A stretch of 64,000 nucleotides of DNA, taken from the NCBI GenBank assembly GCA_928212115.1, contig CAKMRJ010001112.1:410830112-410894111 (forward strand). Direction: 5' to 3'. Below the pieces are notes generated by a model that did no database searches, had not been told where the DNA came from, and was given only the letters and a program-made list of their open reading frames with translations. The DNA is from Lactuca virosa. Its lineage: Eukaryota > Streptophyta > Magnoliopsida > Asterales > Asteraceae. This document shows, one piece after another, positions 22,431-33,019 of the stretch. The position numbers and the translations under genes were made by a program. The first letter of the stretch is position 1; each line of letters starts with the position of its first letter.

Positions 22431-23439
22431 AGTTTCTAGAAGAGAAATTATCCCCATTTGTTGAAGTGTACCACCATGTGGTTGTTGTCATGAAGATTAA
22501 TATTTTTTTTACTGAAAACTGAATCACCAAAACTTCTCCAACATGAAACTGAATCACCTCATGTCTCGGCCTGCTAATGTTTACATTTTCATCAAATAAT
22601 TTATTAAATTAAAAATGTCCTAACCTGTTAAAACACATTATGCATACCCTAATCAATGAATTAAACAAGTTCATAGATAGAAAAATTCTCAGGCTTAACA
22701 CATTTGAGACAAAAAAAAATCGAACAAGTTCACAGATTTAAGATCTGTTAAAACAATATGCATACCAGAAAAGAAATTTAGTGCACAAAATAAAGAATAA
22801 AGATTGAACAACTAATAATAACACATGTAATTCGTTGAGCTAACCAGAAAATGAATCCACCTGAGCTCCCATCAACTAAACCCTTCCAAGATTCAGGAAA
22901 AGTTGGATAAAGTGGTGCATAACGACATTTTTTAGTTTATAAAACAAAACCAAACAAATAGTATGCAAACAAACCTTATAAACTTAAATGTAGCAAAATT
23001 GGATGTAAACACAAAGATAAAACAAGGAAAAATAATGGCTCTAATGACAATATATAGATAATTAATGAACATATCTAGTCTGCATAATCAGGTAATACAC
23101 AAATCCAGTCAATTCGCCCTAATAAAATTAGATCAAAGGAATGAATCCAATCAAATTGGCATCCGACGTCCACAATTAGAGTATTTTCAGAGATCCACGG
23201 TTAGAGTACTCTAAGACGTCAATAATGAAATTGGAAGTAATAGTATAAGGAAAATAATCGAGGAAGAAGAATACATTAGCGACATCAAGAGTATTTACTA
23301 TAACTTCAATTAGAAAAGCATCTCACACGTACTTTCTGATAAACTCAAACCGAAGAAGACGACGTCTAATTTGATTGAACTAAAGAAGAAATTGAAGTCG
23401 GATGATGATGTTGTTAAAGAGATAGACAATGATCACTTG
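22431..23439. other. AT-rich stretch without genes
   Basis: No coding or structural feature beyond scattered GAACAAGTTCA(T/C)AGAT phrases near 22660 and 22720. Short frames here have no recognisable content. Confidence 0.55.
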
Positions 23440-24012
23440 TAGGGGTGAGCATTTGGACTTGTGGACCGGACCGGACTGGACCGGACCGAACCGTTTTTTT
23501 GGACCACCGGGCCAGTTCTCGGTTCTAAGATTTGAGCAAAACTGGTCCGATTTTTTTACCAGTCCGGTCCGTCTGGTTTCGGATAAAAACCGGTTTTGGA
23601 CCGGCTTATTTTTAAAAAAATTATATTTTATGAAATTGTTTAAACACGCATATCTCATTCATTTTAAGTCGGATTGACGTGCGGTTTTTTACAATGTGTA
23701 ATTTAGAGTTTGTATATGATTTTAGACTATAATTTTGTTGTTTTTGGAGCTATATTCGATGATTTACAATCATTCAAAGATGAGATATCAAAGTTGAAAT
23801 ATTTCAACTTTTCAGCAAAAATTTTGAACTTTTGTATTCTGTGAAATTCTTTAAATAAACATATCGCATTCATTTTAAGTCGGATTGACATGCAAAATTT
23901 TCCAACGTGTAATTTAGAGTTTGTAGATGATTTTAGACTATAATTTTATTGTTTTTGGTGTTATATTCAATGAGTTACAATCCTTCAAACAAATGGTATA
24001 AAGTATAAGCAA
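23440..24012. mobile_element. hAT/Ac-like non-autonomous element (right end unclear)
   Basis: It begins TAGGGGTGAGCA, close to the Ac/Ds-type terminus TAGGGATGAAA. A subterminal cluster of GGACCGGACCGG repeats follows, with its inverse further in. The inner part carries ACGCATATCTCATTCATTTTAAGTCGGATTGAC and a second degenerate copy near 23860. The right boundary abuts the LINE fragment at about 24012. No transposase frame is present. Confidence 0.5.
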
Positions 24013-25165
24013 TCAAACTAACACGCCTCGAATCGCCAACTGCTTGCGTTTTTTATTTAACATGCCATGAAAAAATTTGGATTTTTCATCTCCTTCGATA
24101 GCCCACTTGATCTTAGCCTTCTGGGCAAGATCATCCATTTCAATACGATTAAAGTCTTCAATCTTCTTAAGCAATGTAACCCTTTCAACCAACAATGAAG
24201 GGTCCCCTTCACCTTTATCAATTTTTGAGTCTAGATTAGCCAAAGAGAGTAAGCATTTATTTTTAACTCCATCCTTATTATTTATAAATTTAGAATTCCA
24301 CACCTTTATCATTTTCTTTAAGCGTTGAAACTTCTTTTTTAAAAGTACCAAATCATTTGAATGTGTAATCCCATTATTATTCCAAGAATCTTCCACCATT
24401 TGAACAAAGTTGTCCATAGAAAACCAAGAGTGAAACACTTTAAAAGGAGAAGGGCCATAACCAGTAGAAATCTCTTTAAGAATAGTAGGGTGGTGGTCAG
24501 ATAGATGTCTTTCCAAAACGAAACCTATCAAATTCGAAAAAATCTCCAAATTACCTTCTGACACGAGAAATCTATCCAATTTACTCATCTTCGTGGCAGC
24601 TCTGTCAGGCCAAGTAAAATAATATCCACCAAGAGGAATATCGAAAAGCCCCGCATCAGCAATGAAATCGTTAAAAATATTAGTTGCATGAGGGTGAAAA
24701 ACCGAACCATATCTTTCGCTAGCAACCCTAACTTCATTAAAATCGTCCATCAAAATAGTCTCACCCTCCCAATTACTTATAATACAAAGCAACTGTTTCC
24801 AAATCATCTTTTTAATATCAATGTCTTTAGGAGTGTAAATGGAAACAAAAAGCATGCTAGTTTTAGACAGGAGCCAAGAACCCTCCACTATCACCAAATA
24901 ATCTTCCGAATACATCTTGATTTTATGAAACAAATTCTTATCCCAAATACAAAGAATTCCACCTGAAAGACCTTTAGAAGAGGAATAAGCATAATCAAAT
25001 TGAAGATTTCCCCAAACCAATCTAAAAACATGAACATTTATACATCTCATCTTAGTTTCTTGTAAAGTTAAAAAAAAAAAATTGATGTTTACTGCACAAG
25101 GTTTTCACCCAAGCAATCTTCCCCTCCTTCCCCAATCCTTGAACATTCAGAGAAAGTACATTCAT
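24013..25165 (-). pseudogene. LINE ORF2 N-terminus: APE-type endonuclease, truncated
   Basis: The frame starts at ATG 25165 (MNVLSLNVQGLG, the usual plant L1 ORF2 opening). An extra T in a T-run near 25075 knocks it out of frame and it resumes before 25050. The endonuclease follows with SGGILCIWD, ILMDDFNEVR, YYFTWPDRAATKMSKLDRFLV and the catalytic SDHHP motif. After it comes the helical linker toward RT (KIKWAIEGDEKSKFFHGMLNKKR, IRGVLV). The reverse transcriptase itself is absent: the sequence breaks at 24012 against a hAT-like repeat. The endonuclease nicks target DNA for target-primed reverse transcription. Asp and His of the active site are kept, but the protein cannot work without RT. 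Confidence 0.88.
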
Positions 25166-26054
25166 GAGAAAATTTCCATACCTCCTTGGTTATTGATAAG
25201 CTCCTGGATGTTTTCAATACAACCTTCCATTACGTAGCCCATGGCTTGCCCGAAATCGATACAAGCATTCAATTCATCAATAAGAGAAAATCCTTGTCGC
25301 TTCCTCACATTTTTAACAGAATCGCGTAATGATGAATGAGAATCACCATATCCTTCATTTACATCTTTGGAATTTATGTTTTCAACACCCTTTTTAACCC
25401 CCCTGTAACGAAGCAGAAGTTTTAGAACTACTAGATTTTCATCTAATGCCTCTGGCACAGTTTGTTGTTGATCACCATTCTCCAATTTAACTACTAGAGA
25501 ATAAAATCGCTGAACTGGAGCAGCTACTGTTCTACCATCCTGCTGTCGAAGCTGTGAAGAAGAATTAAACAAGCCGAGTAGCATCAGGACCAGATCGCGA
25601 CTCAGAAAGGTTTTGTTGTCCAGCAGCATTTGGCGGCACTCCTGATGTTAAATTAAGACCTTGAACGGGTTGGGAAAACGATTGATTGGTTGCATGACCA
25701 TCATAATTTAGTGGGGTAAAACGAGGAGGGTAAACTGAATCATCATCTCCATTCATCTTGTCTTTTGTTCTGCCTTTCAAGCAAATCATACACCCCAAAT
25801 GGGTCCTCCGACTGGTTAGCATTAGAATTCTGAAAAGTTTGAGTTTCACCATTTTGACAGTAAGTCTATAGAGTTCTTTCTGAATTCCTTTCTTCATTTA
25901 TAGATGCAACACCAACCGAGTCTTCAAATTCACCATCTTCAAGATCCTCTTTCAAGTTCCCAACAGCTTCAAGATTTTCACATTCAACTTTTGAACAATC
26001 TTCAATGAAATCTGGGATAGAACTCGTAATCTCTTTGGCTCTAAAATGAAACAC
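25162..26054 (-). pseudogene. LINE ORF1 C-terminal part, frameshifted
   Basis: Three overlapping frames (26054-25866, 25897-25565, 25629-25162) together give the acidic C-terminal half of a plant L1 ORF1. They include VYPPRFTPLNYDG, a Gln/Ser-rich linker and the tail FSLIDELNACIDFGQAMGY with MEGCIENIQELI. This tail is a recurring signature next to the ORF2 start in Asteraceae LINEs. The N-terminal RNA-binding part lies beyond 26054 and is missing. The ORF1 stop TGA (25164-25162) overlaps the ORF2 ATG (25165-25163) as ATGA, an arrangement that would allow termination-reinitiation. Breaks near 25880 and 25600 inactivate it. Confidence 0.75.
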
Positions 26055-27215
26055 CTTCCCTGAATTACAATTTTAAAAGTTTCCATGATCAAACTTTTTA
26101 CCATTTTAGTGATACAAAGTCTTTTGCTATAGATGTTATCTTCAAAAGATCTCTATATATAAGATGTCTCCTCATTTCTTAGCAACTTTTTTTTGTTCAA
26201 ATAGTTAACAAACAAAATATTGATAAAGGTACAATTATTCTAAAATACTAGAGATTTGTTTGAAAAGGAAGTGAATATGAATTTCTAACGCTACCTACAT
26301 GTTAGGAAGAATTTGAAATGTGCAAATCTTGTTGAGTCAAAACAATGGGTCATGTGCGAGTGGGGAAGTGGTGTGGGATTAAAAGGAAGTGAATATGGAT
26401 TTCTATGGTGTTTTTTTAATAAATTCGACACACACATGATATGTAAGAGAGAATATATAGATAGATAATTTTTTAGGAAGTGCACATGAATTTGATAAGT
26501 ACCCATATATATAATCTTTAAATCCTTAAATTCACGAAAATAGACACCCTCATAACTTTTAATCCATGATAAATTGTGACTGTATATGTGCATGGTTGAA
26601 CGGTAAGTAAGAAACAAGAAAAATATTAACATCCACTACATAAAAAGGTGGCTCATGAATCATTATAGAGACTTATTAGGTGTGAATTGTGGAACTATCA
26701 TAAATATTCTTAACGGAAAAAAGGTGTACTAGCTAAAGGTTATCAATTTGATTTGTGTTAGACAAAGCATCTCCACGAGTCCGCGTTCATTACTATTATT
26801 GTGGTTATTTTGTTAAAGTCGGGAAAAATGATTTTGTATAGACATACTACCTAAAACTATGATAGTTTTAGTGAATAAATATTATATTAATAAGGAAAAT
26901 AACGTTCGAAAAAGCTGTAAAACTGGTCCAAGTGGTTTGCAATTTTCTTTAACTAATGTCCAGAAAAATATTTTTTGCAAAAATGCTCCTTAATTGAGGG
27001 TTTCGTTGTGGATTTGGGCCTTAATTCTAAAATCAATTAACCACCCTCCATTTTCTCACCTACATGCCACACATGTAATGATATTTTAGTCTTTTTATCT
27101 CCAAGAACCAAATTATAATATATTCTTTTTAAAACCAAGGAGCAAAATTGTAGTTATCCTTTTTAAGACCATGGATCAAATTTGTAGTATAAACTAATTA
27201 CTAGAAATCTTAAAC
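26055..27215. other. AT-rich stretch without genes; left flank of Gypsy-B
   Basis: AAGGAAGTGAATATG(A/G)ATTTCTA occurs twice (about 26267 and 26381), a small duplication. From about 26960 to 27215 the sequence looks like LTR U3 (repeated 'accaaattgtag'-type phrases) and would have been continuous with 36883 before Gypsy-B inserted. Confidence 0.5.
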
Positions 27216-28399
27216 TATAACACCCCGTTTAATTAATAAATAAACAAATAAATTAATAAATGTAACTCCCAGACTAAATTGTGAAGAATTTTGATAGTTG
27301 AGGGCTGTTTAGTAAATTACGGAGTTGATTGAGAAGAATCTTAGAAGTGGGGGTATGTTTGGTAATTATTAGGACCTAAAATGAAAAGAAATTATGGAAT
27401 CAGGGGCAAAAGAGTAACTATTGGATTAAAGTTGAAAAGATTTAATGAAGGAGGGGCTGAACTTGTAAAATATGAAAGAAGTTTGAAGGGTACGGGTGAA
27501 CCCGTCACCCTAGCGTGCAGCCTCCATATTTAATCTAATGCAAACCCTAAACCGCCATTTTTACTCCAGCCGCCACCACCATGTGTTACACTTTCAGCCA
27601 CCACCTTCTTCTTGTTCTTCCGACCAGTCAAGAGCATCGCCTGCTGCCTCACCGACGAGTACCACCACATCGCTGCCACCGGAGACGTTAGGAAGTCGGA
27701 GGAGCCACCGAGAACCACGAAGGAGGCGGTGAATGTCGTTGTTGAGTATGAACGACCTAAAACTCTCGGCTAGTCCACCGCAAACCACCCATCTATCCTT
27801 TCTTCTTCGTTCTTTCTGTGATTTGGTGTTGTGTACGTCAGGTGATGCCGCCAGCAGCCCTATGGTCGTCGTTTGGGTCGCCACCGTTGTTGGTCGCCAT
27901 CTCTACGGTTCCGTTCGTCGCCTGCCACCCGTAGTGGCTGAGTTGGAGATGTCTCGGCCTTTAGACCATGTTTTCGAGTGTGCACATAGGTTTGCTTGAT
28001 TGGGAATCAAGAGAAACCGCCGGCTGTCATCGTGAAACCACCACCATTGCCGCCTCTCCGGGGTCGTGCCGCCGCCAAACGCCACCAGGTGGGTGGCTGT
28101 GTTACTGTTCCGGGAATGGAGTAATTATGTGTGTGTGTTATTCAATGATGTGGTGTTGAGTGTTTATTTGGCCGGAAAAAAAAAGAGCCACGAGCCACTG
28201 ACGGCCGCCACTAGGGTGGCTGTGTGTGTATTATGTTAGTTAGTGTGTGTGTCTATTTTTGGTTTCAAGCATTGTATTTGTAATTAGCAAAGAATAATGA
28301 AAATAAAAACCACCACCGTAAGGTGGTGGCCGCCGCCGTGAATCGTCGTTGACCACCACTACCCGAGGTGGTAGTAGGTGGTGCCCCGCTAGCAAAACC

Positions 28400-29040
28400 C
28401 TAATGGACCTAGCAAAAACCCTAATGGGCTTAAAGATTAGTTTTGGGCCTATTGGGCCATGTTTGGCTAGGGAAACCCTAATCAGGGTTTAGAAAACCCT
28501 AATTTTAGATATGAGGGCCTTGGACTTATTGGATCCACCTTTGGGCCATTGGGATTGGATTGTGTATTAAGCCAAAATTATTCCATATCATTTATCTAGT
28601 AGAGTAAAGGACTTAATGGATTAAGTCCTTAATGGGTTAAGTGAGAAACACTTAACCCTATTCGTCATTTTATGTGAAACCCTAATTTCACTTGGCTTTA
28701 TGTTGGGCCTTTCTATTGGGCTTTGGTGTTTGAGCTAATAATGGGCCATCCAAGATCAATCTTTGGACTGGAATATTTAGATGGGCTTTAGGGTAAGGCC
28801 CATATGAGGGTGTGGGCCCAATTTGGAAAATTGGGCCATAGATGGGCCATGGTTTGGGCCTTGATGGTTATATGATATTGGGCCATTAGAAATACCAAAT
28901 GTTGGACTGGACTTTGGTTGGGCCTTAGATGAGACCATGTGAAGGTTTGGGCCCAATTTGGAAAATTGGGCCATATGTTGGGATTTGAGCCATAGTTGGA
29001 CTTTTGGGCCTTTGCATTGGGCCTTGGTCTTGAGTCAAGC
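28400..29040 (+). promoter_or_regulatory. TGGGCC/GGCCC-rich block in the LTR
   Basis: More than twenty TGGGCC or GGCCCA sites lie within 640 bp, including two copies of the hairpin GGGCCCAATTTGGAAAATTGGGCC (about 28816 and 28949). TGGGCC/T is the plant 'site II' element bound by TCP transcription factors. The same block is in the 3' LTR (35280-35910) and, reversed, in the solo LTRs (39460-40140, 58260-58460, 61260-61500). Regulatory function is inferred. Confidence 0.45.
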
Positions 29041-29195
29041 TAAGTTAGGGGTAAAGTAGTCTTTTACCCCAAGCATGGATTTATGGATATGCGTTAGAAC
29101 CCAATTATTAATTGGGTGTTATTTTGATGTTGACAGATTCGGGACTCTGTCATCCAGCAGCTAGGGTTTTGTCAGCAGGACTTCAGCAGTGTGAG

Positions 29196-29853
29196 GTGAG
29201 TTTTCCTTCAGTAGGAACGGGTCTAAGGCACCAATGCCGGCCCGTTTAAGTAGTAGAGTATGTCGGGGTGAGCCCGATGCAGTTTATATGTTTCCGGACT
29301 TCGGTCTGATGTCGGGGCAGTCCCGAGAAGTAGTTATGTATGCTTGATGTCTTTGTGATTCATGCATGTTTATGTGTTATGTGTTATGTGTTCCGGACTC
29401 CGGTCTGATGTCGGGCAAGCCCGATGCAGTATATGTGATTATGTTATATGTTATGTGTTCCGGGGAAAGCCCGATGTCGGGGCAAGCCCGATGTATGTTA
29501 GTCATTATGCCATGTATTATGTATTTCGGGGCAAGCCCGATGTATGCTAGTTTATGTGTTATATGTTGTTGTTCCGAGCTTCGGTCCGATGCCGGGGCAA
29601 GCCCGATGTAGATTATGTGATTATGTTATGTATGTGTCGGGGTAAGCCCGATGCCGGGGCAAGCCCGATGTCGGGGTGAGCCCGATGTCGGACAAGAGTC
29701 CGATGTCGGGTAAGCCGATGTCGGGATTCGTCCCGATGCAGTTGGGAGTAGTCCCAGAGTTATGTTAATTGTTTATATGTGTTTTGTATGGTATGTGGTA
29801 GTTTGGGGGAGCTCACTAAGCTTCGTGCTTATGGTTTTCAGTTTTGGTTTCAG
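29196..29853 (+). other. Predicted intron in the Gypsy-B 5' LTR
   Basis: GTGTGAG|GTGAGTTTTCC at 29196 matches the plant 5' splice consensus. TTTTGGTTTCAG ends at 29853. GCTCAC and the stem-loop TAAGC-(ttcgt)-GCTTA lie 30-45 nt upstream of the acceptor, the usual branch-point distance. The interval holds the TCGGGG hairpin array and many ATGs. The copy in the 3' LTR is 36053-36676. Splicing would join the first leader exon to a point about 210 bp before the PBS. Confidence 0.5.
29270..29750 (+). repeat. TCGGGGCAAGCCCGATG hairpin array
   Basis: About fifteen irregular copies of (G)TCGGGG(C/T)(A/G)AGCCCGATG, each a short inverted repeat (TCGGG...CCCGA). They are separated by TATGTGTTATG-type spacers and CGGACT(C/T)CGGTC(T/C)GATG variants. 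The equivalent array in the 3' LTR is 36118-36570. Frames at 29362-29611 are repeat translations. Confidence 0.88.
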
Positions 29854-30063
29854 GTGCTTAAGTTTTCAAAAGAGGAGCTTGGGAAGATTGCAGTGCACAC
29901 ACCATTTTTTCAGCCTAGGATGTTTATACTCTGATATATTTGACAGATGTTATTATGTTCTTGAGATATATGATTTATGATTTTATATGTGGAAAGATAA
30001 TTATGGTTTTATTAATGATTTAAAACGAAATTTTTTGGACCGTGTTTTTGGGATGTTTCAAGT

Positions 30064-30075
30064 TGGTATCAGAGC
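30064..30075 (+). other. Gypsy-B primer-binding site (tRNA-iMet)
   Basis: TGGTATCAGAGC, a full 12-base match to the initiator tRNA-Met site, three bases after the LTR end. Confidence 0.93.
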
Positions 30076-30990
30076 CTTGGTTTGAGGGATTCGGGCACAG
30101 TTTCGGGTGTGTCTGAACTCAAACTAAGGAAGTGGTATAAAGTTTTCAAAAGAATAACAATATTTATAAAAGGATTTTGAGAAAATAAAACAATTTTAGA
30201 AAAAGTATAAAGAAAGAAACTTTGAAAAGAGAAAAGGGTGTGGTGCGTGCAATCAGCCGAGCTCAAGTAAGTACTCCCAAATTACCCATACAAGTTTATG
30301 TTATGTTACGATTATCAGCTTTATTAGAACAGCATGCTAGATTAGGACTAAGGATCTAGGAAGGATTCCTTAGGTGCATGTTATATGTGTTTCAGCTTTA
30401 TGAGAACTGCATGCTAGTACAGAATTGTCAGTATGAGAGCCAGAGTAGTATATGCTTGATTATGTGTACTCGAGGCTCGAATGATGCTTGCTTTGTGCTT
30501 TTAAGAGTCTTAGTTATCTTTTACTAACTAGTAAATGAATATGTTACGTTACATATTGCGAGGATTAAATAATATCAGAAGGTTAGGTCTAGCTCTATTG
30601 TGCAGCTCTTGTCTGAGTCCAACCGTTGTAGGGTAGGATCTCTCATTCGAAGAATTATCTAGTTTTAGTGATATGTAGTAGTATTCACGAGCTAGTTAGG
30701 AGGATGTAGCAGAGACTTCTTATGCAGCTGATAGCGGAGAGTGGGTTGGTGATTACCCTAGGGCAAGCCTAGGAAGAGTTTAGTACGAGATCAGTAGTAG
30801 TAGTAGAAGGGACTTGGTGGAGTCAAGGCAGTTCTTGAGGAAAGTACGGATAGATGTGGAAGATAGTATGGGCCCGTACTACTGAAAGCAGAGGATCCGT
30901 ACTCGAATCAAGGAAGGCTGAGATAAGACCAGGGAACTTGTAGTGTGTGAGATCCCTCGAGTTTTGATGAGTATTGTGATGTTAGTGATG
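30076..30990 (+). other. Gypsy-B leader, no intact gene
   Basis: AT-rich and purine-rich untranslated region. From about 30700 phrases such as GTAGTAGTAGAAGG and GGGCCCGTACTACTG suggest degraded gag N-terminal coding sequence, but no domain can be read. Confidence 0.5.
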
Positions 30991-31920
30991 GTATATTACC
31001 TAGTATAGTGACGCTATGTGGTAGACCATATGGTAGTTCTGGTATCGACGAGGGATCAGGCTCGGACTTTGTAGCCGGGCAGCTCGATGATCAGATGAGG
31101 GAGTTCATTCCATCTGAGATTACGCGCAGTATCATTGACCAGACTCTTGTGATCCTCAGTATGATCAAGGAGGGCATTATAGAGATTTGTGATGAGAGGC
31201 CGAGTGCAATCTGCACTGAGATAGCAGTCATGATAGGGACCCGTACGTTGATGTTCGGGAATTCAGAGTTTGTGAGGCTTCAGACTGTTATGGGGGTTTG
31301 GGACCCCATTGTTACCAGCAGATGGTTGGCAGATGTCACCAACACTTTTCGTACCAGACGTTGTCTCGAAAGGAGACAAGATCTGACTTACTTTCTGTCT
31401 CCTGAGGGACAGAGCACGAGATTGATAGGAAGAGGTTGGTAGAAGGTTGAGTGATGATGTAGTTGATGCTATGTCATGGGATGACTTTTAGACCAGATTC
31501 TGGGCAGAGTGTGCCTAGGAGATTGAGGCGCAACAGTTGGCGCAAGAGTTGTTGGTTCTCCACCAGACGACTGAGACTATGGCAGAGATCACTGCCAAGT
31601 CTCGGGAAAGAGCTTATATGGTGCCATAGTATGCATCAGATGAGGAAATGAAGAAGGTAAGTTATCAGAACATACTGTAGAATGATAGCAGGGAGATCGT
31701 GAGTATCTCGGGGTGCAAGACCCTGAATGATATGACTTCTAGAGCTTGAGAACGGGATATGGACTTGAAGCACATTGGTAAGAGGGAACCAGATCAGTTG
31801 CTTATATTGAAGGGTATCGGGAGGAGACCCTAGATTTAGGATTAGCTTTCGAGAGACCAGTAGGACCAGATTCGGTACAGTACTTGCGGGAAACTGCACA
31901 AGGGAACCTTTCGTTCTAAG
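30991..31920 (+). pseudogene. gag: Gypsy-B gag relic
   Basis: A 144-residue frame (31008-31442) leads into the conserved part of plant Ty3/Gypsy gag. Read through stops from 31464: a DAMSWDDF-like motif (TAG inside), then AQQLAQELLVLHQTTETMAE (usual ...ERLAQEFLSLKQTTETV.E) and ERAYMVP with YASDEEMKKV, ending in a RAREREMD-like stretch near 31750. At least three in-frame stops (near 31488, 31516 and 31627) and no zinc knuckle after it. Gag would form the particle shell; this copy cannot. Confidence 0.75.
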
Positions 31921-32059
31921 GGTTTGAGTAAGTGTAACCCTGAGTTATCCTCGGTTTGTGTTTGAATTATATTTTCAAGAGATGACATATGCCAATTGCA
32001 TACCGAGAAGCATTAGTGAATAGTGATAGAGCAATTCCCCAAATTACGGGATCGGGAGA

Positions 32060-32345
32060 GTAGAGCGTCATCTTGGTTTATTCCAAGACTAAGGAGCAGC
32101 ACGGCAAGCGCCTGAGGGAAGTGCTAGAGATTTTGAGGAGGGAGAGAATTTTTGCAAGGTTCTCCAAATGTGAGTTCTGGTTGCGCGGGGTGCAATTCCT
32201 TGGGCACCCTGTCAACCAGAAGGGTGTACTAGTCGATCCGGCCAAGATAGAGGCCGTGATGAGTGGGAAATTTTGAGGTCTCCAACAGAGATTCGGAGCT
32301 TCCTGGGTTTAGCGGGTTATTACCAGATATTTATTCGGGTTCTTG
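32060..32345 (+). pseudogene. pol: Gypsy-B reverse transcriptase fragment (palm/thumb border)
   Basis: The frame reads ILVYSKTKEQHGKRLREVL, then FARFSKCEFWLRGVQFLGH, then VLVDPAKIEAV. It then shifts to a frame with EIRSFLGLAGYYQIFI. This is the stretch that in Ty3/Gypsy RT follows the catalytic Y-x-D-D: the sequence begins exactly at ILVYSK and the preceding catalytic residues and fingers are absent, so a deletion breakpoint lies near 32065. RNase H and integrase are not found downstream. Confidence 0.85.
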
Positions 32346-32751
32346 GAGGTGGTGTGATCTTTTGGACTGGCTAGTATTGAAACACTAGCAATGGTAAGCG
32401 TGGTTTCAGCAGACTGGGCATAGAATGGTAAGAAGGATTGAGAATCCTTCCAGTATTGTGTGATGTAAGACGTTAGTTGAATCAAAGTGGGGGAGAATCA
32501 TCCAAGGATTCAGAAGTAGGAGCAGTTTTGAAACTAGGATAAGTTTTGCATCCTTGTCAGGAAGGAAGACAGCTCAAGCGACTGTATGGTTTGAGGATAG
32601 TGTGAGATGGAAGTTCGGAAAAACTTGCCAATAAGGAGATCGCGTTCCCGTACTGTTGGCTAGCAAGCCTTAGGGAATCAGGTTGGGGATTCCAGTCAGG
32701 ACATGAGTTCAGTTGAGTGTAGGTCAAGTGCGTATTCAGCCCAGTATGGAA
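32346..32751 (+). other. Decayed Gypsy-B interior, no readable domain
   Basis: No protein similarity could be read between the RT fragment and the 57-bp array. The stretch has mixed composition and stops in all frames. Confidence 0.5.
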
Positions 32752-33019
32752 AGTGTTGTAAGTCTGCGGGTGTAGCCGTAGCATTCACTAGCAGCCAGAT
32801 AGTGTTAGAGTGTTGTAAGTCTGCGGGTGTAGTCGTAGCATTCACTAGCAGCCACATAGTGTTAGAGTGTTGTAAGTCTACGGGTGTAGCCGTAGCATTC
32901 ACTAGCAGCCAGATAGTATTAGAGTGTTGTAAGTCTGTGGGTGTAGCCATAGCATTCACTAGCAGCCAGATAGTGATAGAGTGTTGTAAGTCTGCGGGTG
33001 TAGCTGTAGCATTCACTAG
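32752..33019 (+). repeat. 57-bp tandem repeat, 4.7 copies
   Basis: Copies start at 32752, 32809, 32866, 32923 and 32980 (the last is 40 bp long). Units differ by one to four bases. Because 57 is divisible by three, frames stay open on both strands (plus unit CCKSAGVAVAFTSSQIVLE). It sits inside Gypsy-B where pol should be. Confidence 0.96.

Larger units (their letters stand above)
27216..30060 (+). repeat. Gypsy-B 5' LTR
   Basis: 2,845 bp, ending GGGATGTTTCA. In order: AT-rich U3; a GC-rich block from about 27540 with CCACCACCG/GGTGGTGG clusters that opens short frames on both strands; a GGGCC-rich block (28400-29040); a splice-donor-like site (29195/29196); a TCGGGGCAAGCCCGA array (29270-29750); and a splice-acceptor-like site (29853). 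Frames at 27530-28160 are conserved only because the LTRs are duplicates. Confidence 0.93.

Noticed and set aside
27538..28160. Several open frames on both strands in the GC-rich part of the Gypsy-B LTR, conserved at 34401-34950
   Set aside because: They are conserved only because the two LTRs are copies of each other. They overlap on opposite strands and translate CCACCACCG/GGTGGTGG repeats without any domain.
29270..29750. TCGGGG hairpin array considered as CRISPR or as a terminator series
   Set aside because: Units are irregular, with no spacers of constant length, inside an LTR that is duplicated with the element.
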